Below are positions 14,176 to 23,385 of a stretch of 64,000 nucleotides of DNA, piece after piece. A program made the translations under genes and the position numbers. The DNA is from JAWWOW01 sp033851265 (GTDB taxonomy: Bacteria > Actinomycetota > Actinomycetes > JAWWOW01): NCBI GenBank assembly GCA_033851265.1, contig JAWWOW010000018.1, positions 1 through 64,000 of the forward strand, written 5' to 3'. A model generated the notes under the pieces. That model was not told where the DNA came from, ran no database searches, and saw nothing but the letters and a program-made list of their open reading frames with translations. Numbering within the stretch: the stretch's first letter is position 1; each line of letters opens with the position of its first letter.

Positions 14176-17163
14176 TTATGGACTCGGCCCTTGTGTCGGG
14201 CTGGCAGACGCGCTCGGTTGACCGCTGGGCGTGGTCGTCGAACTGGCACTGACCGCCGCGTTCAGCCGGTTGATCGCGGCCGTCAACCGCTTGTCCGCCT
14301 GCGCGTAGGCAACCAGATCACCCGACTTCAACGCCTTGTCGCGAGCGGCGAGCGCGGCGTTCACGTCAGCGAGTGCCTTCAGCACCGCTGCAGTGGGCTG
14401 CCCGGCGGTGGAGCCGGACGGTTCCGTCGGCCCGGTCGGGCCGGCCACACCGGTAGACCCTTCGAACACCGTGTCCAGAGCTTGCTGCAACGTCGGCGCA
14501 TACGCGATGGAGTCACCGAACGACGCAAACACACGTTTCAGCAGCGGGTACGACGTACCGCCGGACGCCTTCACGTAGACGGGCTCGACAAAGAGAAACC
14601 CTTCGGCGACAGGCACAGCTTGCAGGTTGCCAAGCGTCACCTGTGAACCCCCGCGGCGCAGCAGCGACAACTCGGATGCGGCGGCTGGGAACGTCTCGAA
14701 GTTGTTGCCCACCTGTTCAACACCATTGATCTGCGTATCTCGCGGTAGCTGCAGGATCGTGAACTTCCCGTAGTCCGGACCGGGGTCGCTGTTCACGGAG
14801 ACGAAGGCCGCCATGTTGCTGCGCTTGCGCGGGTTGAGCGTCGTCGTCAGCGAGAAGGCCGGCTTCGACGCCCCCGGCACTTGGAGCGTGTAGTAGTACG
14901 GCGGTTGCGGCACGTTCTTCGTTGTCACCGTCGGATCGTTAGGCACGGTCCAGAAGTCTTGGCCCGTGTAGAAAGCGCCGGCGTCGCCCACGTGGTACTT
15001 CGTCAGCAACGTGCGCTGCACCTTGAAGAAGTCTTCGGGGTAGCGGAAGTGTTCGGCGAGCGACGAGGGAATCTCGGACTTGGGCCGGACGGTGTTCGGG
15101 AACACCTTCTCCCACGTCTTCAGGATGGGATCGGTCTCGTCCCACTCATACAAGGTCACGGTGCCGTCGTACGCATCAACGGTCGCCTTGACGGAGTTGC
15201 GGATGTAGTTGACCTTCTTGGCTTCCTGCTTCTTCACCGACGACTTGGTCTCCGTCAGCGCATCTTCCGTCGCCACTCCGAGCGATGTGCGCTGCGAGTA
15301 CGGGAAGCTGTTCGTCGTCGTGTATCCATCGACGATCCACTTGATGCGCCCGTCCTCAACAACGGGGTACGGGTCCCCGTCGAGGCGGAGGTACGGCGCA
15401 ACCTTGCGCACGCGGTCCCGCGGGTCGCGGGTGTAGAGAATCCTCGAACTGCTGCCGATGCGTCCGCTCAGCAGGATGTTCTTCTCCTTGAACTTCACCG
15501 CGTAGAGAGCTCGCCGGACAAACGACCCCATGGGCACGCCGCCCTTGCCCGCGTACGTCGTATTGACCTGGCCGTTGACGCCTTCCGATGCATTGTCGGT
15601 CGGTCGGTCGAGCTCGTTCTTCTTGCCGGGCTCCCCGCCCACGATCGAGTAGTCCGGCGAGTTCTCACCGAAGTACACCCGCGGCTCGAACGTCGGCAGG
15701 GCGCCGATCGGTGGGATGTTGCGTTCGAAGAAGACGGGCTTGCCGTCAGCGTCGACCGAGTTCGTCGGGGCGCCCACGAAGCCGAAGCCGTGGGTGTAGA
15801 CGAGATGACGGTTGATCCAGTTGCTCTGGTCGGCGCCGAGCCCGCTCAGCGCGATGTCCCGAACCGCGACGACGGAGTCGGACTTCTTCCCGCGCACCGC
15901 GTAGCGGTCGATGTCGAGAACGTCAGGGAAGCTGTAGAAGCCACGGATCTGCTGCAACTGGTTGTACGTCGCCGCCACAACATTCGGGTCGATCAGCCGG
16001 ATCCCGGACAGGTTGGCAGCGTCCTTCTGAACTGCGGCGGGGGTCGCCGTGGTCTTGGCGGGATAGTTCTGCTTCACCTTCTGGTCCGGCGTGTCCAAGT
16101 CCGGCAAGCCGTACGCCGTCCGGGTCGCTGCGATGTTGCGCGCGATGTACGGCGCTTCCTTGTCCGCTTCGTTCGGCCGGACCTGGAACTGTTGGACGAT
16201 CGCGGGATAGACGCCGCCGACGACGATCGCGGAGATCACCATGACGCCGAACCCGACGATCGGCAGCGTCCAACGCCGGTAGGCAATGTTGGCAAAGAAA
16301 AGTCCGGAGCAAACGACCGCGATGATGACGAGGATCGTCTTGGCGGGCAACACGGCATGCACGTCGGTGTACGACGGACCCTGCACAACGCCGCGCAGCG
16401 AGAACGCCAGGCCGTAGCGGTCGAGGAAGTACGCAACCGCCTTGAGTAACACGAACAACCCGAGCAAGAACGACAGGTGTGCGCGCGCCGCCTCGGTGAC
16501 CTTTTCGCCTGGCGTCTGCACACGCAGCCCGCCGTAGAGGTAGTTGGTTGCGGCCACCGCGATGATCGACAGCACTACCGCCGTGAATGCGAACCCGAGG
16601 ATCCACCGCTGGAACGGATAGGTGAACGCGAAGTACGAGATGTCCTTGTGGAACTGCGCGTCCTTGATGCCGAACGACTGGCCGTTGCGCCAAGTCAGCC
16701 AGGTCTGCCACCGACCGGCGGCGGACAGGCCAGACGAGAAGCCGACCAGCACCAGGACGACGATCAGCAGGAGACGCTGGTAGGGCTCGATGATGACGCG
16801 ATAGCGCTCGAGGCTCTGCTGCTCCAACGACGGAGGGCGGTACGCCGGGCGTAGCCGGTACGCGAAGTAGATGTTGAGGCCGACGACGAGCGCCATCACC
16901 AGACCAAAGACGAAGAACAACTCGATCTTCGCGGTCAGCTGAGTCGAGAAAACTTTTGAAAAGCCGACCGAACGGAACCACAGCAGGTTGGTGTACTGCG
17001 CACCGACGATGACAAGGACCGCAATGAGCACGGCGAGGATTGCCAGGATCGGTCCGATGCGTCTGGCGCCCGGACCGACAGTGCGGGGGCCGCGGGGGCC
17101 GCGAGGACCTCGGGGACCGCGTGACCATGGACCGGGGCGGGGGAACGGACGATCAGAAGTCAC
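14176..17163 (-). CDS. UPF0182 family integral membrane protein
   Basis: A 995-aa member of UPF0182, a conserved actinobacterial and cyanobacterial membrane family without a known reaction. The N-terminal ~35 residues are rich in Arg-Gly-Pro repeats. About seven membrane segments follow in residues ~35-330 (for example ILAILAVLIAVLVIVGAQYTN cut at its core, and LLLIVVLVLVGFSSG). A large soluble domain (about 340-900) probably faces outside, and a low-complexity Ser/Thr/Pro tail ends the protein. It lies 8 bp downstream of the sensor kinase gene on the same strand, so co-transcription is possible. In mycobacteria the homologue is likewise next to the YlbL-like protease, which agrees with the gene order here. 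Confidence 0.9.
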   Translation of the reverse strand: MTSDRPFPRPGPWSRGPRGPRGPRGPRTVGPGARRIGPILAILAVLIAVLVIVGAQYTNLLWFRSVGFSKVFSTQLTAKIELFFVFGLVMALVVGLNIYFAYRLRPAYRPPSLEQQSLERYRVIIEPYQRLLLIVVLVLVGFSSGLSAAGRWQTWLTWRNGQSFGIKDAQFHKDISYFAFTYPFQRWILGFAFTAVVLSIIAVAATNYLYGGLRVQTPGEKVTEAARAHLSFLLGLFVLLKAVAYFLDRYGLAFSLRGVVQGPSYTDVHAVLPAKTILVIIAVVCSGLFFANIAYRRWTLPIVGFGVMVISAIVVGGVYPAIVQQFQVRPNEADKEAPYIARNIAATRTAYGLPDLDTPDQKVKQNYPAKTTATPAAVQKDAANLSGIRLIDPNVVAATYNQLQQIRGFYSFPDVLDIDRYAVRGKKSDSVVAVRDIALSGLGADQSNWINRHLVYTHGFGFVGAPTNSVDADGKPVFFERNIPPIGALPTFEPRVYFGENSPDYSIVGGEPGKKNELDRPTDNASEGVNGQVNTTYAGKGGVPMGSFVRRALYAVKFKEKNILLSGRIGSSSRILYTRDPRDRVRKVAPYLRLDGDPYPVVEDGRIKWIVDGYTTTNSFPYSQRTSLGVATEDALTETKSSVKKQEAKKVNYIRNSVKATVDAYDGTVTLYEWDETDPILKTWEKVFPNTVRPKSEIPSSLAEHFRYPEDFFKVQRTLLTKYHVGDAGAFYTGQDFWTVPNDPTVTTKNVPQPPYYYTLQVPGASKPAFSLTTTLNPRKRSNMAAFVSVNSDPGPDYGKFTILQLPRDTQINGVEQVGNNFETFPAAASELSLLRRGGSQVTLGNLQAVPVAEGFLFVEPVYVKASGGTSYPLLKRVFASFGDSIAYAPTLQQALDTVFEGSTGVAGPTGPTEPSGSTAGQPTAAVLKALADVNAALAARDKALKSGDLVAYAQADKRLTAAINRLNAAVSASSTTTPSGQPSASASPTQGPSP

Positions 17164-17171
17164 GCCTCAAC

Positions 17172-20003
17172 CTATCCGTCGGGCGGATCGGCCGGCCGGT
17201 TGCGTCGGCGCGCTGTTGTCGGACGCGCCGATCGACGGCGCGGCGCACCACGAGCACCGCGTGGTCGACGGCGGGCTACTACGTCCGTGGTTCCTGCCGG
17301 GATGTCGAGGATGAATTCGACGCCGCGACCCGGTGTGTTGACAACGTCGAGTCCGAGACCGAGGGCTTCGGCCAACCTGCGGACGAAGGAAAGGCCAAGA
17401 CCGAGTCCGCCGACGGTGCGCGTTGCCGACCCGTTCGCTTGTACGAAGTCGGCGAAGAGACTGGGCATTGCTTCCGGGTCAATTCCTGGACCTGCGTCGC
17501 GCACAGCAACGTGCACGCGACCTCGCTTGCCGGCAGTCGCGGCAATCGTGATCGGGGTTCCGGCCGGGGTGTGCTTGACCGCATTGTCGACGAGTTCATC
17601 GAATGCCTTCGTCAGCCACGATGAGTCGGTCGCGATGGGCGGCAGCCCCCGAGCGACCCGGCGGCGCAGATCCGGGGCACGCAGCGGATAGCGCGCACGC
17701 CAGTCGTCGAGACGCTCGCCGATGTAGCGGTCTACCGAGAGCGAGGCTGATTCAGGCTGCACCCGACCGGCTTCGATCGCTGCGACGTCGACAAGCAGGT
17801 CGACGACGCGCTGCATGCGTGCGGACGATGCCAGGATCGTGTCGACGTAGGTAATCGACTCCTTGCGTGAGAGGTCGGGGCGACGGCGCAGCAGTTCGGC
17901 GTATCCGCGAATCGGCGTGAGCGGCGTACGCAGCTCGTGGCTCACGTTGGACAAGAACTCGGTCTTCATCCGCTCGAGCTCCCGCTCGCGGCTCTGGTCA
18001 CGGATCGCAACGACGAAGCCACTGGCGCCATCCAGCGGCGCGACGTCGATCTGCACCGAAACGAGGCCACCATCGCCTCGGTGGATCACCCCGTCGGACT
18101 GGCCGGGCCTGATGTGACGTGCGAACAACGGGTGGCCGTTGGCCTCGCGAACGTTGACGACGTCTCGCAGCGGGCTGCCGATCGCTGCCTGGCCGTCCAA
18201 CCCGGTCAAGGAGGCCGCTGCCGGGTTGATGCTCGTCACCAAACCATCCGCATCGGTTGCAATGAGCCCATCGGTCATCGACGCGAGCACCGTCTCGAGC
18301 CGCGCTCGCAACGTCGCTTCCTGATCTGCGGCTTGGCGCAGGTCGTCGTTCAGTTGCGAGACCGATGCCGTCATCGCATCGAAAGCCCGCGAGAGCTGAC
18401 CGACCTCGTCTGACCCGGCTGCACCGACGGTCGCGTTCAGATCGCCGCGGCGCACGCGGCTGGCGACAACAGTCAGCCTGCGCACGGGCTCGACGATGCG
18501 CCTGCCGAGCAGTAGTGCGAGCACTGACACCAGCAGCATGACGCCGAGCGCTGTAAGGAACAGCTCCGTAAACGCCCGTCGCTGCGCTGCCAACGCGGTG
18601 CGCGCCTTCTGCGACACCGCGAGCACCGCGAGTGGGCTGGAGTCCTTGGCCGTGACGGTGATGAACGCTGCCGTCGGCTCGGAACCCTGCGCCTGTCGCA
18701 CGATCACCTTGCGCTCTGCCAAGCCACCGGTGTTGGCACGTGCATGCTGCGCCTCGGCCGCGACGACGCTCGCTTCACGTTGGGTCAAACTCGAGGCGAC
18801 CGGCTGCCCGTTGATGAGCACGGTCACGTCGTACGTCGTGATCGCCTGTTGGTCCTTTGCGTACCCGGTGTTGACGCGACCGCCGTAGACGCCCACTTCC
18901 GTCGGCTTCGTGTTCGGCGGAGCACCTTGGGCGTTAATCGGTGCTACCCCCAGGACCGTCAGTTCGCCGTTCAACACGGCTAACGTCGCGGCTCCGTCAC
19001 GCAGCTCCGCCGACCCCGCGAGCACACCGCGGACGATCGCTTCGCCGCGCAGTTGTAGCAACGCCGTCCGCGTGGGCGTCGGTTCGGACAGCGCCGTGAC
19101 CGTGCCGTTAGCGGCAACCGTCGCAGCGAACGATCCGGGCAACGCGCCGAACGTCGTCAACAACTGCCCACACTGTTGCGGCGTCGCAGCGGTGCGGCAG
19201 ACCGTCACGACGCGCGCCAACGACCCCGCTTGGTCGGTCAACGACTGCAGAGCCTGCGCCTGGCTTTGCGCAACGCGCCGAATCTGGTCGGCCTGCTGAT
19301 CGCCGACGACGCCGGCCACGACACTGCCGACACCAACGGCACCGACGGCCATCAGTAGGACGCCGGAGAGCATCGCTGCGGTGACCTTCGCGAGAACGCT
19401 GGCGCGGGCAAGACGTGTGATCGCAGCGAAAACGAGCAACGCAAATGCACCGCGGGCGGCCAACACCGCAAGCCCGGCGGTACGCGACGACGCTGCCGCC
19501 GTGCCGAGAGCGCCGGCGACGCCGAGGAACACGAACGCCGGCGCGAGGAGCATCGCCCCGATGGGGTCCGCTCGACGCATCCGCAGCGTGGCGAGGGCTG
19601 CGAGCCCCGCAGCCACTGCCGACGCCGTGGCCGGTCCAACAGGCGCGCCCAGCGGAACGACGACAGCACCGACACCTACAGCCGAGGCGGCGGTCTGCGG
19701 GGCATAGCGCAGGCTCGCCGGAGGTCGCAGGACGCCCGTCGCTAACCCAACCGCCACCAACAATGTGCCGCCCGCGCGAAGCAGTGCCAGCCGAGACGAC
19801 GAGGGGTGGCCGTAGGTCGTTGCAGTCAACGCATCCGCGACTGCAATCAACACCGCCCCGATGACAAAGACCGGCGTAGCTCGGGTCCGCAATCGCGGGA
19901 AGCAAGCGGCGCCGGCAAGACCCAGTGCTGCCCCGACCGAAACCAGCTGTACGCCGGCCAAGAAGGCGAAGGGCACGCCCGTCACCGAGCCGCCGACCGC
20001 CAT
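17172..20003 (-). CDS. Membrane sensor histidine kinase with HAMP and PAS domains
   Basis: A 943-aa sensor kinase. The first ~215 residues are hydrophobic with about seven membrane helices. One more helix (about 220-240), an extracytoplasmic region (about 245-480) and a last helix (about 480-500) lead into a HAMP linker with RRIVEPVRRLTVVASRVRRGDL. A PAS-like domain (about 575-680) is followed by the H-box SNVSHELRTPLTPIRGYAEL (His about 688) and an HATPase_c domain with DELVDNAVKHTPAGTP, DAGPGID and GGLGLGLSFVRRL. All residues for autophosphorylation are present. No response regulator gene is adjacent, so it is an orphan kinase here. The stimulus is unknown; the double membrane module suggests both an intramembrane and an extracellular input. 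Confidence 0.9.
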   Translation of the reverse strand: MAVGGSVTGVPFAFLAGVQLVSVGAALGLAGAACFPRLRTRATPVFVIGAVLIAVADALTATTYGHPSSSRLALLRAGGTLLVAVGLATGVLRPPASLRYAPQTAASAVGVGAVVVPLGAPVGPATASAVAAGLAALATLRMRRADPIGAMLLAPAFVFLGVAGALGTAAASSRTAGLAVLAARGAFALLVFAAITRLARASVLAKVTAAMLSGVLLMAVGAVGVGSVVAGVVGDQQADQIRRVAQSQAQALQSLTDQAGSLARVVTVCRTAATPQQCGQLLTTFGALPGSFAATVAANGTVTALSEPTPTRTALLQLRGEAIVRGVLAGSAELRDGAATLAVLNGELTVLGVAPINAQGAPPNTKPTEVGVYGGRVNTGYAKDQQAITTYDVTVLINGQPVASSLTQREASVVAAEAQHARANTGGLAERKVIVRQAQGSEPTAAFITVTAKDSSPLAVLAVSQKARTALAAQRRAFTELFLTALGVMLLVSVLALLLGRRIVEPVRRLTVVASRVRRGDLNATVGAAGSDEVGQLSRAFDAMTASVSQLNDDLRQAADQEATLRARLETVLASMTDGLIATDADGLVTSINPAAASLTGLDGQAAIGSPLRDVVNVREANGHPLFARHIRPGQSDGVIHRGDGGLVSVQIDVAPLDGASGFVVAIRDQSRERELERMKTEFLSNVSHELRTPLTPIRGYAELLRRRPDLSRKESITYVDTILASSARMQRVVDLLVDVAAIEAGRVQPESASLSVDRYIGERLDDWRARYPLRAPDLRRRVARGLPPIATDSSWLTKAFDELVDNAVKHTPAGTPITIAATAGKRGRVHVAVRDAGPGIDPEAMPSLFADFVQANGSATRTVGGLGLGLSFVRRLAEALGLGLDVVNTPGRGVEFILDIPAGTTDVVARRRPRGARGAPRRRSARPTTARRRNRPADPPDG

Positions 20004-20049
20004 GCGGCGAGTCTAGATCCGCCGCCGCCGACGACCCTGCTCATCAGGC

Positions 20050-21153
20050 TTACGCGTGGCAGTCCTTCAACGTGCCCGGCTCGCCGCGCAGCACGGCAAG
20101 CGCCGATAGCGCTCCGTCGAGCGTGTCCACGGACACCAATCGAATGCCTTTGACATGGACGCGGGCCGCATCGGCGCAGTCCTGCGCCGGCGTCAGGAAA
20201 ACCGTCGCGCCGTCCGACTTGGCGGCGAACACCTTCTGCTGGATGCCGCCGATCGGTCCGACCGCGCCGGCGTCATCGATCGTTCCCGTGCCCGCGATGA
20301 TGCGACCGCCCGGCAGCGCACCGGGCGTCAGCTTGTCGATGATGGCGAGCGCAAACATCAGCCCCGCACTTGGTCCGCCCACACCACCGAGATAGAGCGA
20401 GACCTTGAACGGTGGATGCGTCACTTCGGTCTCGGCCGGCTTGATACCGAGTAAGGCGTGCGAGGGGTTGGCCGGGTCAGCACCCAGCGTGACCGACACC
20501 GACTTGATGTCGGGTTCGGCTTTGCCGTCCGTCATCTTGCGCAAATAGCCGATGGTCACCGTGTCGCCTGGCTTGTGGGCCTGCAGCAGGGCGAGGAGAT
20601 CAGCAGTGTCTTTCGGTTTCTTGCCGTCGACCGACTCGATGAAGTCGCATTCGTCGAGTCCAGCTCGCTGCGCCGCACCTGACGCGCCGACCTGCGCGAT
20701 GTAGACCTGCTTTGTGACGGGCACCTTGTACTTCAGCTGCCGCAACGCGGCGGTCGTCGCGGTGTTCTGCGACTCGTCCTGCTCGATCACGTTCTGGCAG
20801 TTGTTCTCGTCAACGGACTGACCGGGCGGGAACGTGATGTCGCGCGGGAGCACCGCGACCTTGCCGTCGAGCCAACCGCGCAACGCGTCGAACAGCGTCA
20901 TCTTCGACCCGGGACCGCCCCGAACGCTGACGGTGGTCAGACGCAGCTGACCCGATGTCGCGTACTGCTTCGGTCCGGAGATGGTCAGGATCTGGTTGGC
21001 ATCGTCATTGCAATGCGTCAGTGCGTCGCACGTCTTGCCCGGTGAGATCTCGACGTACGGCACCGGCAGCGCAACAGCGGTGATTCCGAGCCCAATGGCC
21101 ACCAACGGCGCAACGACGAGCGTGACAACACGCCGTTGTGCGGCATCGGGCAT
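20050..21153 (-). CDS. PDZ-domain Lon-type (S16) membrane-anchored protease, YlbL family
   Basis: A 367-aa protein with one N-terminal membrane anchor (about residues 9-30), a PDZ domain (about 130-210, with AQVGASGAAQRAGLDECDFI) and a C-terminal Lon proteolytic domain. The Ser-Lys dyad is visible: Ser in GGVGGPSAGLMFALAI (about residue 263) and Lys in IGGIQQKVFAAK (about residue 307). The catalytic domain faces outside. Family members are ATP-independent secreted or anchored proteases. The homologue in M. tuberculosis lies beside the UPF0182 gene, consistent with the order here. Start at 21153 fits the basic n-region. Confidence 0.9.
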   Translation of the reverse strand: MPDAAQRRVVTLVVAPLVAIGLGITAVALPVPYVEISPGKTCDALTHCNDDANQILTISGPKQYATSGQLRLTTVSVRGGPGSKMTLFDALRGWLDGKVAVLPRDITFPPGQSVDENNCQNVIEQDESQNTATTAALRQLKYKVPVTKQVYIAQVGASGAAQRAGLDECDFIESVDGKKPKDTADLLALLQAHKPGDTVTIGYLRKMTDGKAEPDIKSVSVTLGADPANPSHALLGIKPAETEVTHPPFKVSLYLGGVGGPSAGLMFALAIIDKLTPGALPGGRIIAGTGTIDDAGAVGPIGGIQQKVFAAKSDGATVFLTPAQDCADAARVHVKGIRLVSVDTLDGALSALAVLRGEPGTLKDCHA

Positions 21154-21197
21154 GCAGCGAGCCTAGGCGGACGGTGCAGACCCGCGACGAGATCGGG

Positions 21198-21632
21198 TCA
21201 GCTGGCGAAAAAACCCAGCGTCCGTGCGTCACCCGCCGCGACCTCCTGGGCCGGGACATCGGGGACCTCGGCGACTGGCTCGGGAGCGACCTCGGCGACC
21301 GGCTCGTTGGCGACCTCAGCGACCAGCTCGGCGACCGGCTCAACAACGGGCTCGGCCAGCTCGGCGACCGGCTCAGCAACGGGCTCGGCGACGGGCTCGG
21401 CAGCCGGCACGTCCGCCGTCTGCTCCGGGACCTCGCTGGCGACCTCCACGCGGTAGACCGTGCGGATGTTCAGCACGACCTCGGTGAGCGTGTGAACCGA
21501 TACCTCTCGCACGTCTCGCTCGTTACGGAGGTGCTCGACGAAATTCACAGCCTCATCGAGCGAAGGGAGACGCCGGAACGCCGGCGTGCCGTCAGGCGCA
21601 GGAAAGAAGACGACATGCTCCACAGCCGACAT
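21198..21632 (-). CDS. Small conserved protein with PVAE repeat tail
   Basis: A 144-aa protein. ATG at 21632 is chosen because GAGGTGAGG lies just upstream and because the family, as I recall it, begins with MSAVEHVVFF. Residues 1-65 form a conserved globular part (FFPAPDGTPAFRRLPSLDEAVNFVEHLRN...VSVHTLTEV). The remaining part is a low-complexity run of E-P-V-A-E-like units, acidic and probably disordered. The function is unknown. It is transcribed divergently from the sigma factor gene, and both promoters contain a near-identical 12-bp motif in matching orientation. Confidence 0.75.
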   Translation of the reverse strand: MSAVEHVVFFPAPDGTPAFRRLPSLDEAVNFVEHLRNERDVREVSVHTLTEVVLNIRTVYRVEVASEVPEQTADVPAAEPVAEPVAEPVAELAEPVVEPVAELVAEVANEPVAEVAPEPVAEVPDVPAQEVAAGDARTLGFFAS

Positions 21633-21656
21633 GGATGCCTCACCTCTGGGACGGGG

Positions 21657-21668
21657 GTGTCTCATTTC
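21657..21668 (-). promoter_or_regulatory. Copy 1 of shared GAAATGAGRCAC motif
   Basis: On the minus strand the sequence GAAATGAGACAC lies 25 bp upstream of the start at 21632. The other copy, facing the sigma factor gene, is at 21729-21740. Eleven of twelve bases are identical. Confidence 0.4.
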
Positions 21669-21728
21669 TGTGGTCGGCACGGAAACACCTGGAGTTGAGC
21701 AGCAAAAGAGCCAAACGGCACTGGCACT

Positions 21729-21740
21729 GAAATGAGGCAC
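21729..21740 (+). promoter_or_regulatory. Copy 2 of shared GAAATGAGRCAC motif
   Basis: GAAATGAGGCAC faces the sigma factor gene starting at 21811. The paired arrangement suggests a common regulator or promoter class for the two divergent genes. Confidence 0.4.
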
Positions 21741-21810
21741 ATGTCATGCTTCGTCCAGCGCTAGCCCGTCGCTACCACGCCGAACCCAGAGCGAGGAGGT
21801 TTGGTCCCGC

Positions 21811-22971
21811 ATGAGCACGGCGCCGGACCTTCCCGACCCCTCGACGGCTGGGCTGCCCTCGAGCGAGGCCTATCTGCGTCCCCTCGCTGACGGCGAGGAC
21901 ACCGTCGCGTTCGACGAAGCGCTGCGAAAGGCCGCCCCCCGGCTCCGCCGGTACGCCGCCCGCCGGCTCGGCGACCTGCACGAGGCTGAAGAGGTCGTGC
22001 AAGAAACATTGCTCCGTGCCTGCCAGCATGCGGCTGGGTTCGCGACCGAGGACGACCTCATGGCGTGGTCGACGGTGGTGACCGGTCGGCTGGTCATCGA
22101 CCGACTCCGGCTGCGGACCCGCTCGGTGTCGGTGCCAGAAATCCCGGAGTCTGCCCGCACCGGCCGGGACACTGCCGACGTCGTCGTGGCCCGCGAGGAG
22201 GCTCGCTCGGCGCTCGACGCACTCGAGGCCATGCCCCCCCGGCAGGCGGCGGTGCTGTGGTCGCGCGAGGTCGAAGGATTGTCCTACGACGAAATCGCGG
22301 AGCGCTTCGGCCTGTCCGAGCCAACCGTCCGTTCACTGCTGCATCGCGCACGGCGGACGTTGCGACGCGAGTACACCGCCCGCGGCGGCACCTTGCCGGT
22401 CGCCGGCGTACTCGTCGCAATCGCGCCCTGGCACAACGGTTTGCACAGCCTGGGCAAGCTGCGTTCGGCGGCGCGACAAGCGATGGCCCCGGCTGCGACC
22501 AGTGTCGCTGCGCTGACCATCATCGGCGCAAGTGCGGTGTTCATCGGACCCGCGACCGTCGATGGCAGCCGCGGCACACCCACCGTCGCCATCAGTCCGT
22601 CGCAGGCCGCATCGGAGGCGGCGAAGGCAACGACGTCGGTGCCGCAAGCCCCCGTCGCTACGTCGACGCACGCCACCCCGACTGCGGTGCCGACGACGTC
22701 CAACGCTCCGCGGCGCCTGCTCCCGCACGTCGACGAAAACGGGTGCGTGGACAACACCGGCGCGCGGGCGGGTACCAAGACCGGCGTCAACTGCGTACCC
22801 CCGGACCCCACCGTTCCGGTGCTCGTCATCGGCGTTCCGGTGCCGGTCAACCCGACCAACAAGGAAGTCGGAGTCTCCAGCGACAAGGTCGACTGCACCA
22901 AAGTGCCCAACACCCCGGTGTCGCACTGCCGGAAGGGCCCCCAGCAACCGCCACCTGTGAGGACACCATGA
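21811..22971 (+). CDS. ECF-type sigma factor with C-terminal membrane-anchored tail
   Basis: A 386-aa sigma-70 family protein. The sigma-2 region is around residues 30-100 (RYAARRLGDLHEAEEVVQETLLRA) and the sigma-4 region around 125-190 (PPRQAAVLWSREVEGLSYDEIAERFGLSEPTVRSLLHRAR). About 200 additional residues follow: one predicted membrane helix (about 225-245), a Thr/Pro/Ala-rich linker and a distal part with several Cys. Normal ECF factors end at sigma-4, so this is a fused, membrane-tethered form that might be regulated through the tail, for instance by proteolysis. No anti-sigma gene is adjacent. AGGAGG lies 11 nt before ATG 21811. The stop overlaps the start of the next small gene (ATGA). 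Confidence 0.85.
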   Translation: MSTAPDLPDPSTAGLPSSEAYLRPLADGEDTVAFDEALRKAAPRLRRYAARRLGDLHEAEEVVQETLLRACQHAAGFATEDDLMAWSTVVTGRLVIDRLRLRTRSVSVPEIPESARTGRDTADVVVAREEARSALDALEAMPPRQAAVLWSREVEGLSYDEIAERFGLSEPTVRSLLHRARRTLRREYTARGGTLPVAGVLVAIAPWHNGLHSLGKLRSAARQAMAPAATSVAALTIIGASAVFIGPATVDGSRGTPTVAISPSQAASEAAKATTSVPQAPVATSTHATPTAVPTTSNAPRRLLPHVDENGCVDNTGARAGTKTGVNCVPPDPTVPVLVIGVPVPVNPTNKEVGVSSDKVDCTKVPNTPVSHCRKGPQQPPPVRTP

Positions 22972-23150
22972 AGCGTCGACTCATTCTCGTCGCCACTGCC
23001 ACTGCTGTGCTCGCGGGCGGCGTCGGCGCGGCCTCAGCGGCGGGCGGCGGGTCCAGCCCGACCAGCCTCAACCCACGCCAGCATCAGTTCTGCGTGATCA
23101 TCTACGACACGCGCGGCGGGCCACCCACGCCAATCTGCCTCAACTGGTGA
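22968..23150 (+). CDS. 60-aa secreted peptide coupled to the sigma factor
   Basis: A 60-aa product with a clear signal peptide: basic MKRR, a hydrophobic core of about 18 residues and an A-S-A cleavage-like site near residue 27. The mature peptide is about 33 residues, rich in Gly, Ser and Pro, with two Cys (FCVIIYD and PICLNW) that could form a disulfide. The start overlaps the sigma factor stop by 4 nt, so the two are co-translated. I do not recognise the family. It may be a target, ligand or regulator of the membrane-tethered sigma factor. Confidence 0.65.
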   Translation: MKRRLILVATATAVLAGGVGAASAAGGGSSPTSLNPRQHQFCVIIYDTRGGPPTPICLNW

Positions 23151-23156
23151 TCGCAC

Positions 23157-23366
23157 TCAGCGGGAGCGGCTGACCTCCGACGGCTCACGAAGGTCGATCA
23201 CATCTGGCGCCATCCGGGGTCCGGCGATAGCCGCGCGGAAGCGCTCGTATTCACTGATGGAGTCCTGCGCGTCAGCCGGCCCACGCGGACGGTTGCGCCA
23301 GTGCGCCCAGCCAGTGGCAAGGACGAGCGCCATCACCGGCGCAAACGTCCACAGAAGCACGGCCAT
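23157..23366 (-). CDS. Small single-pass membrane protein
   Basis: A 69-aa protein with one N-terminal membrane helix (about residues 3-20), a short basic stretch (HWRNRPRG) and a cytosolic tail with DSISEYERFRAAI. Similar small proteins are common in actinobacteria; no function is known to me. It converges on the secreted peptide gene with a 6-bp gap. Two TATCGCGA elements lie upstream. Confidence 0.6.
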   Translation of the reverse strand: MAVLLWTFAPVMALVLATGWAHWRNRPRGPADAQDSISEYERFRAAIAGPRMAPDVIDLREPSEVSRSR

Positions 23367-23385
23367 ACCGAATCTGCCCCATATC

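Noticed and set aside
14881..16449. 522-aa open frame on the plus strand
   Set aside because: It is antisense to the UPF0182 gene, which has clear membrane segments and family similarity; the frame is open because of GC bias.
21260..21420. Repeats suggestive of a CRISPR array
   Set aside because: They are 12-15 bp, directly adjacent without unique spacers, and encode PVAE units within a protein.
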